From the NCBI GenBank assembly GCA_944383905.1, contig CALWRI010000008.1:17782-81781 (forward strand): a stretch of 64,000 nt of DNA. The letters are read 5' to 3'. The notes beneath the pieces are model-generated. The model did no database searches. It was not told where the DNA came from and was given only the letters and a program-made list of their open reading frames with translations. The position numbers and the translations under genes were made by a program. Of the stretch, positions 18,471 to 28,507 are shown in pieces (the first letter of the stretch is position 1; every line of letters starts with the position of its first letter). This stretch comes from an uncultured Christensenellaceae bacterium. Lineage in GTDB: Bacteria; Bacillota; Clostridia; Christensenellales; UBA3700.

Positions 18471-18500
18471 AAAAAAAGGGAGAGATCGCTCTCTCCCCGG
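18471..18500 (-). terminator. Terminator downstream of the ABC permease remnant
   Basis: GGGGAGAGAGCGATCTCTCCC (minus strand) forms a hairpin followed by seven T residues, 26 bp past the permease stop. Confidence 0.75.
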
Positions 18501-18525
18501 TTCCGTATCTGTCGTTAAGACAGCT

Positions 18526-19391
18526 TCACAGCGCGCGTATGCTCTCGACGGGGCGTTTTTTCGCAATAACATATACGGGCAGGAAGGTTGCGACGACCGA
18601 CGTCAGCACAGCTATGCCCAGCATCACGAGCCATGATACGGGCCCGAAAACGAATATCGACGCGCCGAGTGCCGCCGCGATCTGGCTGTTGAGGATCGGG
18701 CATATCGCAAAGCACGCTATCATCGCAAGCGCGAAACAGATAAGCGTGATTATCGAGGATTCCGCATAGAAGATCGTAAACACGTCCGTGCTCCTTGCCC
18801 CTACCGCGCGGAGAATGCCGATCTCCTTTTTCTTGTTGGAGATGGAGACGGATATGAAGTTGAACAAAAGCAGCATCGAGAACAACGCCATTGCAACGCC
18901 CACCCAGAGGAATATCTTTTCGAGGCTGTCGATAAGCTCGTTGACGAATTTCAGCTGGGACGACAAAGGCGTCGAAAGGGTGAAGAACGAGTCGTCTTTC
19001 GCGACCGCGTTCTCGTCGTTTATGAGCGCGTTCAGAGCCGCGTCTTCCGGGAAGGGTATCACAAAGAAGTTGTATTTCGCGTCCGCGGGCTGGACGTACG
19101 CGGTCTCCTCGACGGAGTAGAACTCGCCGTTGGGGTCTGCGGGAACGTAAGACGAATATTCGGACGAGATCTTTTCATACAGCTTTTCGCCCGCATATAC
19201 GTTGGAGATCGCGCTGCCGCCGTAATAATAACCGACGCATTTTATCTTCGTGTTGAGAACCGTCTTTCCCGACGTATCCGAAAGGGTCAGGGAAAGGTCG
19301 GATATCCCCGACAGATCGCAGTATCGGGACAGGAACTCGAAAGCGGCGTCGATCTCCTCTTTCGTCGCCGAAAATTCAATGCCGTCGCGGA
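18526..19391 (-). pseudogene. FtsX/MacB-like ABC permease, C-terminal remnant
   Basis: An open frame from about 19391 to the stop at 18526 encodes part of an extracytoplasmic domain ([18 protein letters not shown]...ADAKYNFFVIPFPED) and then the C-terminal three membrane helices with the FtsX stretch SVSISNKKKEIGILRAVGARSTDVFTIFYAES. No N-terminus is left: upstream the sequence changes abruptly into the ATPase gene in another frame. This is a product of an internal deletion. Confidence 0.85.
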
Positions 19392-19907
19392 ATCCAGCGC
19401 GCCCGTCGGCTCGTCCGCAAGGATTATCTCCGGATTCTTGACAAGCGCCCTCGCTATGGCTATGCGCTGCTTCTGTCCTCCCGACAAAGTGTTGGGCTTG
19501 CGGTCGGCAAAACCTTCCATCTCCACCTAGCGGAGTATTTCCGTGACGTCGGATCTGTTTTTGCTCCTGCCCTGAAGATCGAGCGCGAGCGCTACGTTGT
19601 CCGCAACCGAAAATTCGTCCAATATGTTGTATTCCTGAAAAACGAAACCGACGAAAGTATTGCGGTAACTGTCAAAGTCGGCTTGAGAAAAGTCCTTGCT
19701 GCTCCTGCCTTTGATCACGATCTCCCCGCTGTCGGGAAAATCGAGCCCGCCGCACAAGTTGAGCAAGGTGGATTTTCCGCTCCCCGACTTGCCCAGCAGA
19801 AAGACCATTCCTTTGTCTCCGAAGCGGACGGATACGTCGTCGATCGCTCTGACGTCTGCGCCGCCCTTCGTCTTGTAAACCTTTACGAGATTTTTTACTT
19901 CTAACAT
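19385..19907 (-). pseudogene. LolD/MacB-type ABC ATPase, interrupted and truncated
   Basis: Starts MLEVKNLVKVYKTKGGADVRAIDDVS after AGGAGGACAA. Walker A is GKSGSGKST. The Q-loop region reads VFQEYNILDEFSV. At 19529-19527 an in-frame TAG interrupts, and the same frame goes on [29 protein letters not shown], with Walker [13 protein letters not shown], before running into permease sequence near 19388. A single C-to-T change (CAG to TAG, giving LRQVEMEG) would explain the stop. The missing part is the ATPase C-terminus and permease N-terminus. It probably belonged to an antimicrobial-peptide-type exporter. Confidence 0.85.
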
Positions 19908-19959
19908 TTGTCCTCCTGTTGCAGAGCTTTAACAAACATCCCACTCCGAGGTTAAGTCG

Positions 19960-19988
19960 ATTATATATGAGGATAAAAGCAAAGTCAA
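19960..19988 (-). promoter_or_regulatory. Promoter of the broken ABC transporter
   Basis: Minus strand TTGACT (19988-19983), 17-base spacer, TATAAT (19965-19960), with an intact ribosome binding site before the ATPase start. Regulatory sequence has outlived the genes. Confidence 0.65.
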
Positions 19989-21471
19989 TACGGGTTGAGT
20001 TTGTTCCGCACTTTGCAGCGCTCTGGGCAGTATAATCACTGCGTTTTGCAAATCAGACGCCATAAAACGTCGGTTTTGTCGGGTTTGCCGGGATTATCCG
20101 TTTTATCGCCAATCCGCACGGCAATCCTCGTTTTTCGCTCGGTTTCATCTTAAAACTGACTTCTTTTGCGCCAAAAAGCAGCCGCAATTCTCAACGGTGT
20201 TGCGGGCAGAGAGAAAACCCGGCGAACGTCAGAGAGTTTTTTGGAAAGGTTTGAATAAAAGATCGATGCGGTCAAGGCAAACTCTTTTGTATGGGAAATC
20301 TGCAACGCCTTCTCTTTTTTCGTTTTCCACAAAACAAACTTTCGACACGCTACTCCCGGGTAGCGGAGCTTGAGCGCATGATAAAAAACATGACAACGAG
20401 GACGGCGTTTTCGTATCCCCTGCGGAAAATCCGAGAGTCCGACTTTAAAAAGATTAAACCGAAATCATAAAGGAAAAGACGGAAACGTAAAAACGGCGAA
20501 AAAAGATACCCATAAAATCTAAATCCTCTATATACAAAAAGACAAACGATCTGAAGCGACAAAGTAAAAACAAAAACCAGAGACGCAAATGTCGAAAAGA
20601 GAGATCTCCAAAAAGAGACAAAGCGAATAAAAACCAAAGACGAAATAACGAAAAAATAACGGTCAAGACGCTAAAACCGAAAATAAAAGGTAAAGACGCA
20701 AAAGGCAAAAAAACATTTATTAAAAAGTTTCAAACCTAAACATAGAAACAAGAAGCAAAACAACTCCGAAATAAAAAAACAGAGTTAAAGCGGACACGCA
20801 TAACTATTAGTAATACAGTGTAAAATATCGGACAGATGTCCGAATTCGGCAGACGCATTTCCGCAATAATACGAGAGCTCTTAAGAGATCGCAAATCAAA
20901 GGAGAACCGAAAGCAAACAAGCAACAGAAAAGGGAAATTTACGAAAAAACAGCTCATTATCGTCGGACTTTGACCGATTATAATGAGATAAAAAGGGAAA
21001 ACGGGCAAACATGTAGGTATATTCCTTCAAAAAAATCGTAAAAGAAGGATTTTATAGACCAAAAAAATGCGTGGCAAAAGCCGATTTTAGGAGTAAATTC
21101 CCAAAAAGTATTCAAACAGCGAAAAAAAGCTGATTTGAGAAGGCAAAACGACTTGAAGTCGTAAAATAACAAAAGAAAAGCGATAATAACGCAAAATCGA
21201 GTCGGTTAATAGCAACAGGCGAAGATTGATTGAAAATCAACGAACAGAAATCCGTCAAAAACATTATTAGACGATGTTCTGCAAGGCAACGTCGGCAAAT
21301 AATCCTTATCGGGCAACGTCGCACAGTGCATTTATAGGCGACAGGCTCGCAAAACAGACGTTATGCTCTGCCATTGCAGATCTGTCAGAGGCGGCAAACG
21401 GTGAAAGTACGAAACGAAACGTGATAAACAATTGATTGACGTCAAACAAAAAAAGCCGACAAACAAAGGGA

Positions 21472-21487
21472 AGTTTCACATGAAACA
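21472..21487. promoter_or_regulatory. parS-like site 1
   Basis: AGTTTCACATGAAACA matches 14 of 16 bases of the parS consensus TGTTTCACGTGAAACA. A perfect DnaA box follows 16 bp further on (21503). Confidence 0.75.
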
Positions 21488-22450
21488 GATATGTCGGAAC
21501 AGTTATCCACAATGACCAAAGGAAATAGCGCGCGATCATTATTGTGTAGAGAAATGTTGAAAAACAGAAGAAAAAAGCGGTGGAAATCTTGAAAAACCAC
21601 AAAAGTTTTCCACTTTATCTGAAAAACATAAAGAAAAGAACGTGCGGCAGCAGGTTTGAAGACAAAAAGAGTCACTCTAACGAGCGGTTTTGCTATTTAA
21701 AAGCCATAGAGTCATAATTTTCAAAAATTTTCGCGCTTCGCGCAGGTTATACGAGAAAGCATGATGAAGGCAAGAAAATACGATGTCAAAACTCAAACAG
21801 ATACAATGAAAAGCAGATTTTCCGTCAGATCAAGAAGAAACGCTCTTTACTGTCGCTCGGCGTTAGCCAAAAAGTAGTACGAAAGACGTGACTTTGCAAA
21901 AAATTTAGATATTGCCGAAAAATAAAGGAAGAAAACCCGTTTGACAGATAATGACGTTGACAGAAAAAGTAAAATCTCTTTAAGACGGCACATTCTTTGA
22001 AAAAAGCAAAAAACGGCCTTTTTCCGCAATAGAAAGGTTTGCATAAAGGCAAAAATCAGGATCGGAGCCGGATAGCAATTAATTGCGAAAGAACGCCGGA
22101 ACAACTGGAAAAACAGAGATCTATAAATTAGGTAAAACAACGATCGAACGTGGACAACCGAAGCGCGAGAATTCGAGATGGCGAAGACGCTGTCCGGGTT
22201 ATCCGCCGCGGGATTAAAAATCAAGAGCAAAACGTATTCGCCCTTGCCTGCTACCCTGCTGTCGGAGCATTATCTGAAAGACCAATCGATCGGCAACGAT
22301 CGAAGCCGGGTCGCGCTATGCGGGGTTGGGCAGCGACGGCACAAGCGCAAAAAAAAACAAAGCCGGCTCTGCGAACAGAAAACCGAGGAGCGTATATCAT
22401 ACGATTTACAATCGAAGGCAATAAAGGCACGGTTTCAGCAGAAAATTATA

Positions 22451-22466
22451 TGTTCCATGTGAAACA
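22451..22466. promoter_or_regulatory. parS-like site 2
   Basis: TGTTCCATGTGAAACA matches the parS consensus at 14 of 16 positions. Confidence 0.7.
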
Positions 22467-23940
22467 AAGAGCTTTAAAAGAGAAAAGCGGGATCGTTCCA
22501 AACATAAGTTGCGAGAGGCTGCGAGGTCTAAGAGTTGATTTCGTCGGTGTGTGACAAGATTTGCGGCAGACTTGAGGTTCTCTTGCCCGTCAAAGAGCGG
22601 CGACAAACGCGATCGCGATGAGTCAAAGAAAAGGCGGCGTCGTCAAAACACCGTGGATATACATAGGCGCCGTGTAAGGTTTGACTTATTAACAACAAAA
22701 CGAAAAGACGAAAATTCCGTTCTGGAGAGCTCGTCGTTTTTTAAAGAAGTTTATCGTTGTATGCTCTATCGACAGTAAAAACAGATATGGGCAGGGATTT
22801 TACTTTGCCAAAGATTTCGCATCCGGTACGGATAAGGGGTAAAGCCGCTCGGGGAGATAAAGTTCATAGGCTGCAATTAGAATAAGCCTGCGTGTAAATG
22901 CAAGGATTAGAGAAAATGCGATCCAAACGGAAACCGACGTCGCGTTTCAGTACGCATTTACCGACGAAAAGCGTTATATTGGCGGAGCCCACGTCTCAAC
23001 ATAGATAAGGTGCGGCAAAAAACTTTTTTCGCAAAGGGGTTGCTGCTACAAAAGCGCCAAAGCCATACGCAAAGACGATAAAAAGAAAAACGGTAAGGCG
23101 TTGACGGTCTTTTGCCGGCGCCGCTCGTACGGAGCGCGCGCTATGCCATGTGCCTATTATGCGGTTTTGTTTAAAAAAGTTTCGGATAAATACGGCGGGA
23201 ATAAGAGGGCGCGGCCGCATATAAAAAGAAACAGTCTTTTATAACTAAAAGCGATAAAATGCCGTATAGAAAGTGTAGATAAGCGAGACTCCGAGAGCAG
23301 AAAACCGTTGCATTTCCGAAGGACTGAAGTTTTCGACTATGAGACAAGCGTAACGCGCGTGTGCAGGGCGGCGTAATTTTGCAAACATCGGGATCGACAT
23401 CTGATCGAGATGCGTATAAATCAACGTATTCAACATAAGAGAAAACAAAGATCGTTTGACAAAAGAAGCTCGGACAGCCCAAAATCAAAGTAGGAGTCAA
23501 AACGCGCCCTGCCCGCTTTGCGTTTGCAAGCGTATTGATGCGTATACGCGAAAGAACGGAAACGGATTCATAGTCGGACAAACAAGAAAGCAGAGGAACA
23601 AATCAAAAGAATTACGAAAAAGCAAAACGCGCGCAATACAATGAAGAGAAAGCGAGAACAAAAGAAGATGTGCGACGTTGAAAGGAGTGAGCCAAAGGAA
23701 ACGCGATTTTGACAACGGCTGCAAGCGTGACTGTACAAAACTTCCCTGCTTGCGTGACGTTGCGGAAGACGCAAGTTTGACGGAGAGCAAGAAGTGTGCC
23801 GCCTCGGTATGAAGGATTACGACGAAAAGGCGCGTCGAGGGTTGCCACGCCTGACAGTACGTCCGGCAGGACCCGCTCGCGGCGAAAAGCACCGGTCAAC
23901 GAGGGTGTTTCACTGTTAAACAATGCGGTCAAAATAAAAA

Positions 23941-23956
23941 AGTTTCACGGGGAACA
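23941..23956. promoter_or_regulatory. parS-like site 3
   Basis: AGTTTCACGGGGAACA matches 13 of 16 parS positions. A one-base-expanded variant, TGTTTCAC-T-GTTAAACA, lies 35 bp to the left (23906-23922). Confidence 0.55.
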
Positions 23957-24116
23957 AAAACCGACAAAAACAAGACAATATATGGCTTTTATATAAATTT
24001 TATGGCTAATTCATAACCAAATATAATCAAAAATTCGATACAACTGATAAAAACCGGTTATATTTTGTCAGACTAAATTCGGCTTAAATTTTCAAAAACA
24101 AATTATTTTTACGTAA

Positions 24117-24139
24117 TGTTTCACGCATTTTGTGAAACA
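24117..24139. promoter_or_regulatory. Split parS palindrome (half-sites 7 bp apart)
   Basis: TGTTTCAC and GTGAAACA, both perfect parS half-sites, are separated by GCATTTT instead of abutting. It lies at the edge of the AT-rich segment where the A/T skew reverses. Canonical ParB would be expected to bind such a site poorly. Confidence 0.5.
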
Positions 24140-24558
24140 ATTTTAACGCAAAGTAATACTTTTTGCTTCTTGCATTCCGTACTTCTGAAAAGATGTGCTT
24201 TTACCGTTGTATACGGATTTTTCTTTGTGCGAATTGACTGCTTTTGTCAGACAAGTCTTTGACTCGTTGTGCCGAGTGGTTTGTTGCGGGTGCGGGACCT
24301 CTCTTCTCTTGTTTTTCTCTGATCGGGTTTTTATGTGAGTTTTGCTTTCCTTTGTATATTTTGCGTTTGCAGTGCGCTCTGTTTGCGCCCTCTGTCTTCG
24401 CGCTTGTAAGAGGTTTGGTTTTTCGACTGACGCAATCTATTTCGCTTTGAAAATGACTTTTTGACAAAGGTTTTGCCGCTTTGGAGACTTATTGTCTTTA
24501 TTAAACGCTTGAATATAAAGCCTATGTGTGATATCTTTTTATCGAAGACGGAGGTAAT

Positions 24559-25428
24559 ATGCAGAAAGAACTTGATGCGGCAAGAGAGATAATCGCCGCG
24601 CTAACGGCTAAATACAGGTTTTACGCGGTCGGAGACGGGCACTCCATTGTCAAGCATATCAAGGGACTCGTTTCCAACAGCAAACCAAATCCGACGAGAC
24701 AATTCGTTGCCGAAGGGCTGTGGTTTAACAAGATGATATTGCAGGCGGGAACGCCGTTGCACGCGCTTTTGATATGCCCCGAAAGGATATACACGATCGA
24801 GGCGGCGCGACTTGTCGAGCAGCTTGCCGAGAGGTGCGATCAGCGCTTTACCGTAAGCGAAAAGACGTTTGAAAAGATAAGCGAAAGGGAGAAACCCGAC
24901 GGGGTAATGAGCATAGCGTATCTGACTCTTTGCGAGGTCGGAGACGTCGCTTTCGACGACAAAAGCGTCGTGCTCGTGCTCGACGGCGTGGAGATCCCGG
25001 GAAACGTCGGCACGATGATAAGGGTCGCGGACGGTGCGGGCGTGGACGCCGTGTTTATCTGCAACAGAAAGGCGCGTATGACTCATCCCAAGCTGCTGCA
25101 ATCGAGCATGGGGAGCGTGCTCAATATCCCGATAGTCGAATTTGCGAGCGCGGACGAGTGTTACGAGGCGCTTGCGTCGCGTGGATTTGAGATATATCTC
25201 ACCGACAGCAGGGCGGAGAAGAGCTATTACGAATATCCTTACGGCAAGAGGTGCGCGTTCGTAATGGGCAGCGAAAGATACGGGATCTCGAGAGGGTGGT
25301 ACGAAAAGAACGTAAAGTTGCTTTCCATACCGATGTTCGGCAAATGCGATTCTCTCAACGTCGGAGTCGCGGCAACCGTGGTGTGTTACGAGGCAAGCCT
25401 GAAAAACAAGGGTTACATCAAGAGATAA
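24559..25428 (+). CDS. SPOUT-class (TrmH/SpoU) RNA 2'-O-methyltransferase
   Basis: The 289-residue protein has an N-terminal substrate-binding region (about 1-115) and the three SpoU motifs: VEIPGNVGTMIRVADGAG near 150, FVMGSERYGIS near 237, and LSIPMFGKCDSLNVGVAATVVCYE near 258. SpoU enzymes methylate ribose 2'-OH in tRNA or rRNA as knotted dimers. The target cannot be told from the sequence. GGAGG lies 5 bases before the ATG. It is the first gene to the right of the gene-free tract. Confidence 0.93.
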   Translation: MQKELDAAREIIAALTAKYRFYAVGDGHSIVKHIKGLVSNSKPNPTRQFVAEGLWFNKMILQAGTPLHALLICPERIYTIEAARLVEQLAERCDQRFTVSEKTFEKISEREKPDGVMSIAYLTLCEVGDVAFDDKSVVLVLDGVEIPGNVGTMIRVADGAGVDAVFICNRKARMTHPKLLQSSMGSVLNIPIVEFASADECYEALASRGFEIYLTDSRAEKSYYEYPYGKRCAFVMGSERYGISRGWYEKNVKLLSIPMFGKCDSLNVGVAATVVCYEASLKNKGYIKR

Positions 25429-26314
25429 GGAGAAAAGGCGGCGTAAGGGCGCGAAATCGGCAAAATAAGAGCGCGCGAGGCGGCGGCGCTGGAAAATTCC
25501 TGCGGACGAGTCGAAACGCGGAAATCAACGCAATTTGCGGGCGGAACGGTTTGTTCCGCTCTTTTTTATGCGAAATAAAGCGCGAGACGGCGGAAACGGC
25601 ATAAAGGCGGGAAACAAAGAGAAAACGGGCGAAAAAGCCGAAAAGACAGTAAAAAGCGGGCGGAGCGGCGGAATCGGCTAAATCAAAGAAAACAACGGAA
25701 AACCGCGTGATTTTCCCTGAAAAAAGCAAAAGAAGGAGAAAAGGGTGAAAAGAGGCTCGAAAAGCCCGAAACAAAGGACTTTCGGGGGTTTCGAGCGTAA
25801 AAAACGAGAAAACGACAGAAGTAAAGTGAAAAAGGCGAAATCAGGCTTCAGCAAAGGAAAAACCGAGGTTTTGCGAGGATTTAAGCAAGAAGACGCGCAA
25901 ACCCCCACAAAACAAGCGAAATGCCCGATAAACAAAGGCATTTTACGTTTTAACGGAAGGAAAGCGGAAAAACTGCAAAAACCGGCAAAAGCCCGATAAA
26001 TAAAGGGAAAAACGGGGTTTACAAGGGAAAACCAAGAAAAGATCGCAAAAACCGAGGAAAAAAGGCTGAAACGCTTGAGAACCGCGTTGAACAGCCGAAA
26101 ACAGGATTTTCCTTTATAACACGCGTAATATAATGAGCGACCCGACGAAAACGTCTGAATTTCATGTTTATGTAAAAAACGGTTATTTTCAATGGCGATA
26201 CAACTTTAAGGAAACGGCAAATAACCGAAAACAGGTTGACAAAAATGCAAAAAAATAATTTTCGGAATTAGAGATATAAATTCTGAAAGATATTGAAAAA
26301 ACGGTTTTTAAGGC
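25429..26314. other. Gene-free purine-rich region
   Basis: About 0.9 kb with the plus strand rich in A and G (25441-25500 has 23 G to 14 C and 17 A to 6 T). The ORFs here read as low-complexity Lys/Arg/Glu or Phe/Ser strings with no family likeness or ribosome binding site. No hairpin with a T-tract is visible after the methyltransferase gene. Confidence 0.45.
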
Positions 26315-26680
26315 TTATTTTAGTATGTGTCTGGCTATAAATCCGTCTTTGTGTGAATCTGAAAACCGCTTTGCCGCTTCTTTTGCCCGAGGAACAAGAG
26401 GGATGAGCGCTTTTGAGATACATATAAACAAAACCGTGCCGAAAACTGCTGTCGGGAAGACGAAAAACAGCCTGACTTCGCCTGCGCACATCCGCAGTAC
26501 GACAAGCCAGAGCAAAGCGCCGCAACCCGTGGTGACAACAAATTCGGATAGAAACCGGGTGATCGCACGCAATCCGAGAGACGTTTCGACAAATCGAACG
26601 ACCGCGAGAAGGCACCCCGCCGCCGCTCCGACGGCGGAAAGCGCGCATATCACCGCAAACTGATTGCCCGCGTCCGTCAT
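26315..26680 (-). CDS. yabQ: Spore cortex biosynthesis protein YabQ
   Basis: 121 residues with an N-terminal hydrophobic stretch (NQFAVICALSAVGAAAGCLLAVVRF), two further membrane segments (about 50-65 and 70-90) and a basic C-terminus. Together with the overlapping yabP this fits YabQ, a sporulation membrane protein needed for cortex formation in Bacillus. It is shorter than the Bacillus protein, like other Clostridia forms. The ATG at 26680 overlaps the yabP stop (ATGA). An upstream in-frame extension is antisense to nothing but unlike the family. Confidence 0.8.
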   Translation of the reverse strand: MTDAGNQFAVICALSAVGAAAGCLLAVVRFVETSLGLRAITRFLSEFVVTTGCGALLWLVVLRMCAGEVRLFFVFPTAVFGTVLFICISKALIPLVPRAKEAAKRFSDSHKDGFIARHILK

Positions 26681-26958
26681 TTGAACATCTTTGCAAAGAA
26701 ACTTTTGGGCGTGAGTTGCTTGCTTTTCGAGACCGAGAAGATCTTGCCGCCGAGCACGGCTGTGCCTTTTTCTATGTCGATTATGCGCGGGTTGAGACCT
26801 TCTCCCTGAACGACGAGCACTCCCTCTCCCGCACGGGCGGTAAAAGTCTTGTCCGAAGAGGAGACGATCTCCGTTATGCCCGTAAGAGTGATGCCGTTTT
26901 CGAAATCCGTCTGCGCAGAGACCGCGCTTTGTCTTTTGACTGTTTCGTTGTTTTGCAT
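26677..26958 (-). CDS. yabP: Sporulation protein YabP
   Basis: 93 residues with the YabP/YqfC fold pattern ITLTGITEIVSSSDKTFTARAGEGVLVVQGEGL...LGGKIFSVSKSKQLTPK. In Bacillus yabP-yabQ is a mother-cell operon. ATG at 26958 follows GGAAGGTG. The GTG two codons earlier lies inside that ribosome binding site. Upstream, GTCATA (27004-26999) and CATATCCT (26982-26975) vaguely resemble a sigma-E promoter, although the 16-base spacing is longer than usual. Confidence 0.85.
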   Translation of the reverse strand: MQNNETVKRQSAVSAQTDFENGITLTGITEIVSSSDKTFTARAGEGVLVVQGEGLNPRIIDIEKGTAVLGGKIFSVSKSKQLTPKSFFAKMFK

Positions 26959-27232
26959 ATTCACCTTCCTTGATAGGATATGCGTCTGAAAGCCCGTCTA
27001 TGACCGCGAGGCTTTTTGGGTGTTTCTGCGGATTCGGATAAGATCGCAATGACGTGCTGACGTTAAACACGACGAGCAGCAGGCAAATTCGACGTTAGTC
27101 TGATTGTCGGAAGTTTGTCTCGGATACGCGTGCCTGTAAGAAAGATAAAGATTTTGCGAAGACAAGTAAAAAAGTCGGCAGAATAGCCGACATGGAAAAT
27201 CAATCTGAAATAAAAATATCGACTAGAGAAGA

Positions 27233-27754
27233 TCAATCGCCCATGCCGGCGAGCGCGATGGAAGAAAACGCTTCGAGGACGTTGCTTTCGTCGTCCGTAC
27301 AGTCAGACATTATCCAGCGCAGAGTAATCGCAGAGATCATGCCCGCGTACCCTGCGGCGAGGTAGACGTTTTCGTTTTCTTCCGAAAAAGTCTTGTTCAT
27401 CGCCGAAGAAACGTAATCCGTATAAATATATTCGAGGCGCGCTTTGACGAGAAGTTGCAGGCGGTGTTTGTTTTTTCGGATATAGGTCAGCACGCGTTTT
27501 ATTATGTCGAGGTAATCCTCTTTGCAGCGGGGGCGGTAGACCTGCTCGCTCGCAAAGTCTGATTTTGCACGGTCGAAAAAGAAGCGGAGCACGTCTTCCT
27601 TTGAAGAGAAATATCTGTAAAAAGTCGCTCTGCCGACCCCTGCTTTTCTTGCGACGTCCGAGACGGTTATCTCATTGTATGGATTATCTTCCATAAGGCG
27701 GAAAAGAGCTTCTGTGATGTAATGCCTAGAATAGTCTCCCGTAGTGTATTGCAT
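27233..27754 (-). CDS. TetR family transcriptional regulator
   Basis: 173 residues. The N-terminal TetR helix-turn-helix (ITVSDVARKAGVGRATFYRYFSSKEDVLRFFFDRAK, about 31-66) is clear. The C-terminal ligand domain is of the TetR_C type with no recognisable ligand. The start at 27754 follows AAAGGAGG. It is divergent from the membrane-protein gene at 27928, and the two promoters overlap, so it probably represses both. Confidence 0.9.
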   Translation of the reverse strand: MQYTTGDYSRHYITEALFRLMEDNPYNEITVSDVARKAGVGRATFYRYFSSKEDVLRFFFDRAKSDFASEQVYRPRCKEDYLDIIKRVLTYIRKNKHRLQLLVKARLEYIYTDYVSSAMNKTFSEENENVYLAAGYAGMISAITLRWIMSDCTDDESNVLEAFSSIALAGMGD

Positions 27755-27829
27755 AAGACAAAAACCTCCTTTGTGTTTCAAAACGCACGACATTGCGCGG
27801 GGTTGTGTTTCAAAGCGTTTTCGAGCGCT

Positions 27830-27881
27830 TGAAAAAGGAATTTTCGTATACTACAATACACTTGTCTCAACGGAAAGTCAA
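27830..27881. promoter_or_regulatory. Overlapping divergent promoters of tetR and the membrane-protein operon
   Basis: Rightward: TTGAAA (27830-27835), 16 bases, TACAAT (27852-27857). Leftward: TTGACT (27881-27876), 17 bases, TATTGT (27858-27853). The two -10 elements occupy the same base pairs, so polymerases compete, and one bound regulator could block both directions. Confidence 0.65.
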
Positions 27882-27927
27882 GTCGACGGATTTTTGCGGA
27901 GAGGTAATAATTGTAAGGAGAAAGAAA

Positions 27928-28464
27928 ATGCAAGAAAAAAATTTCGTAACGTACGAATACAAAACCAAATCGGTAAAGAACAGCGAAAAAGCCCGTACCA
28001 TGGACTTTTACGAGGCTTTCGGATGGGAGGCGACCGAAGTCGATTCTTCCGTCGGAGGCAACTGTGTTATTACTTTAAGGAGAGACCGCAGGATAGCGCA
28101 CAGACAAGAGCTTGTCAGGCTGGAGAAAAAGGCGGAAGAAGAGAGAACATCGCTTGAGTCTCTCGAAAAGAGCAAGACGCTCGGCGCAAATATATTCGCC
28201 GGAATATTCGGGGCTTTTTCCGTACTTGTTTTCGGTGGAGGAATAAGTCTCGTGATGACTTCGACGGGGACGGTCGCGAATATGATAGGAGGTTCGATAC
28301 TCGGGCTTGTCGGCATTGCGCTTTGTTGCTTGACCTATCCGATATACAATAAGATGGTGCTCAAAAAGACGAAAGAGGTGATCCCCGCCATAGACAGAGG
28401 AGAAGAGGTCCTCGCCAACGTACTCGAGCAGGGTAACGGTTTGCTCGAAAACAGAGAGATCTGA
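27928..28464 (+). CDS. Unrecognised two-helix membrane protein
   Basis: 178 residues. A polar N-terminal half (about 1-90) resembles a small soluble domain (VTYEYKTKSVKNSEKARTMDFYEAFGWEATEVD). Two membrane segments follow near 95-120 and 125-148, then a short polar tail. AAGGAG precedes the ATG. The first gene of a pair with 28508, divergent from tetR. I do not recognise the family. Control by TetR is inferred from the shared promoter region. Confidence 0.7.
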   Translation: MQEKNFVTYEYKTKSVKNSEKARTMDFYEAFGWEATEVDSSVGGNCVITLRRDRRIAHRQELVRLEKKAEEERTSLESLEKSKTLGANIFAGIFGAFSVLVFGGGISLVMTSTGTVANMIGGSILGLVGIALCCLTYPIYNKMVLKKTKEVIPAIDRGEEVLANVLEQGNGLLENREI

Positions 28465-28507
28465 AAAAGACCCGACAATGCCGCGTCGATCGCGGAGGGA
28501 GGCGGAT

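Larger units (their letters stand above)
19992..24558. other. Gene-free A-rich tract with parS-like and DnaA-box-like sites (candidate centromere/origin)
   Basis: 4.5 kb without a recognisable gene. The short ORFs show no domain, ribosome binding site or family. From about 20.3 to 24.0 kb the plus strand is heavily A-rich (for example 33 A against 7 T in 20461-20520, with G about equal to C). From 24.14 to 24.47 kb it is T-rich, and 24.0-24.14 kb is very AT-rich. Besides parS-like sites listed separately, TTATCCACA lies at 21503-21511, TTTTCCACA at 20323-20331 and TTTTCCACT at 21606-21614. Confidence 0.6.

Noticed and set aside
23906..23922. TGTTTCAC-T-GTTAAACA as a fourth parS
   Set aside because: A one-base insertion between half-sites changes the spacing ParB needs. 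Noted only as a variant.
24201..24467. 88-residue minus-strand ORF in the gene-free tract
   Set aside because: Low-complexity Lys/Ser/Glu sequence from base skew, no ribosome binding site, no family.
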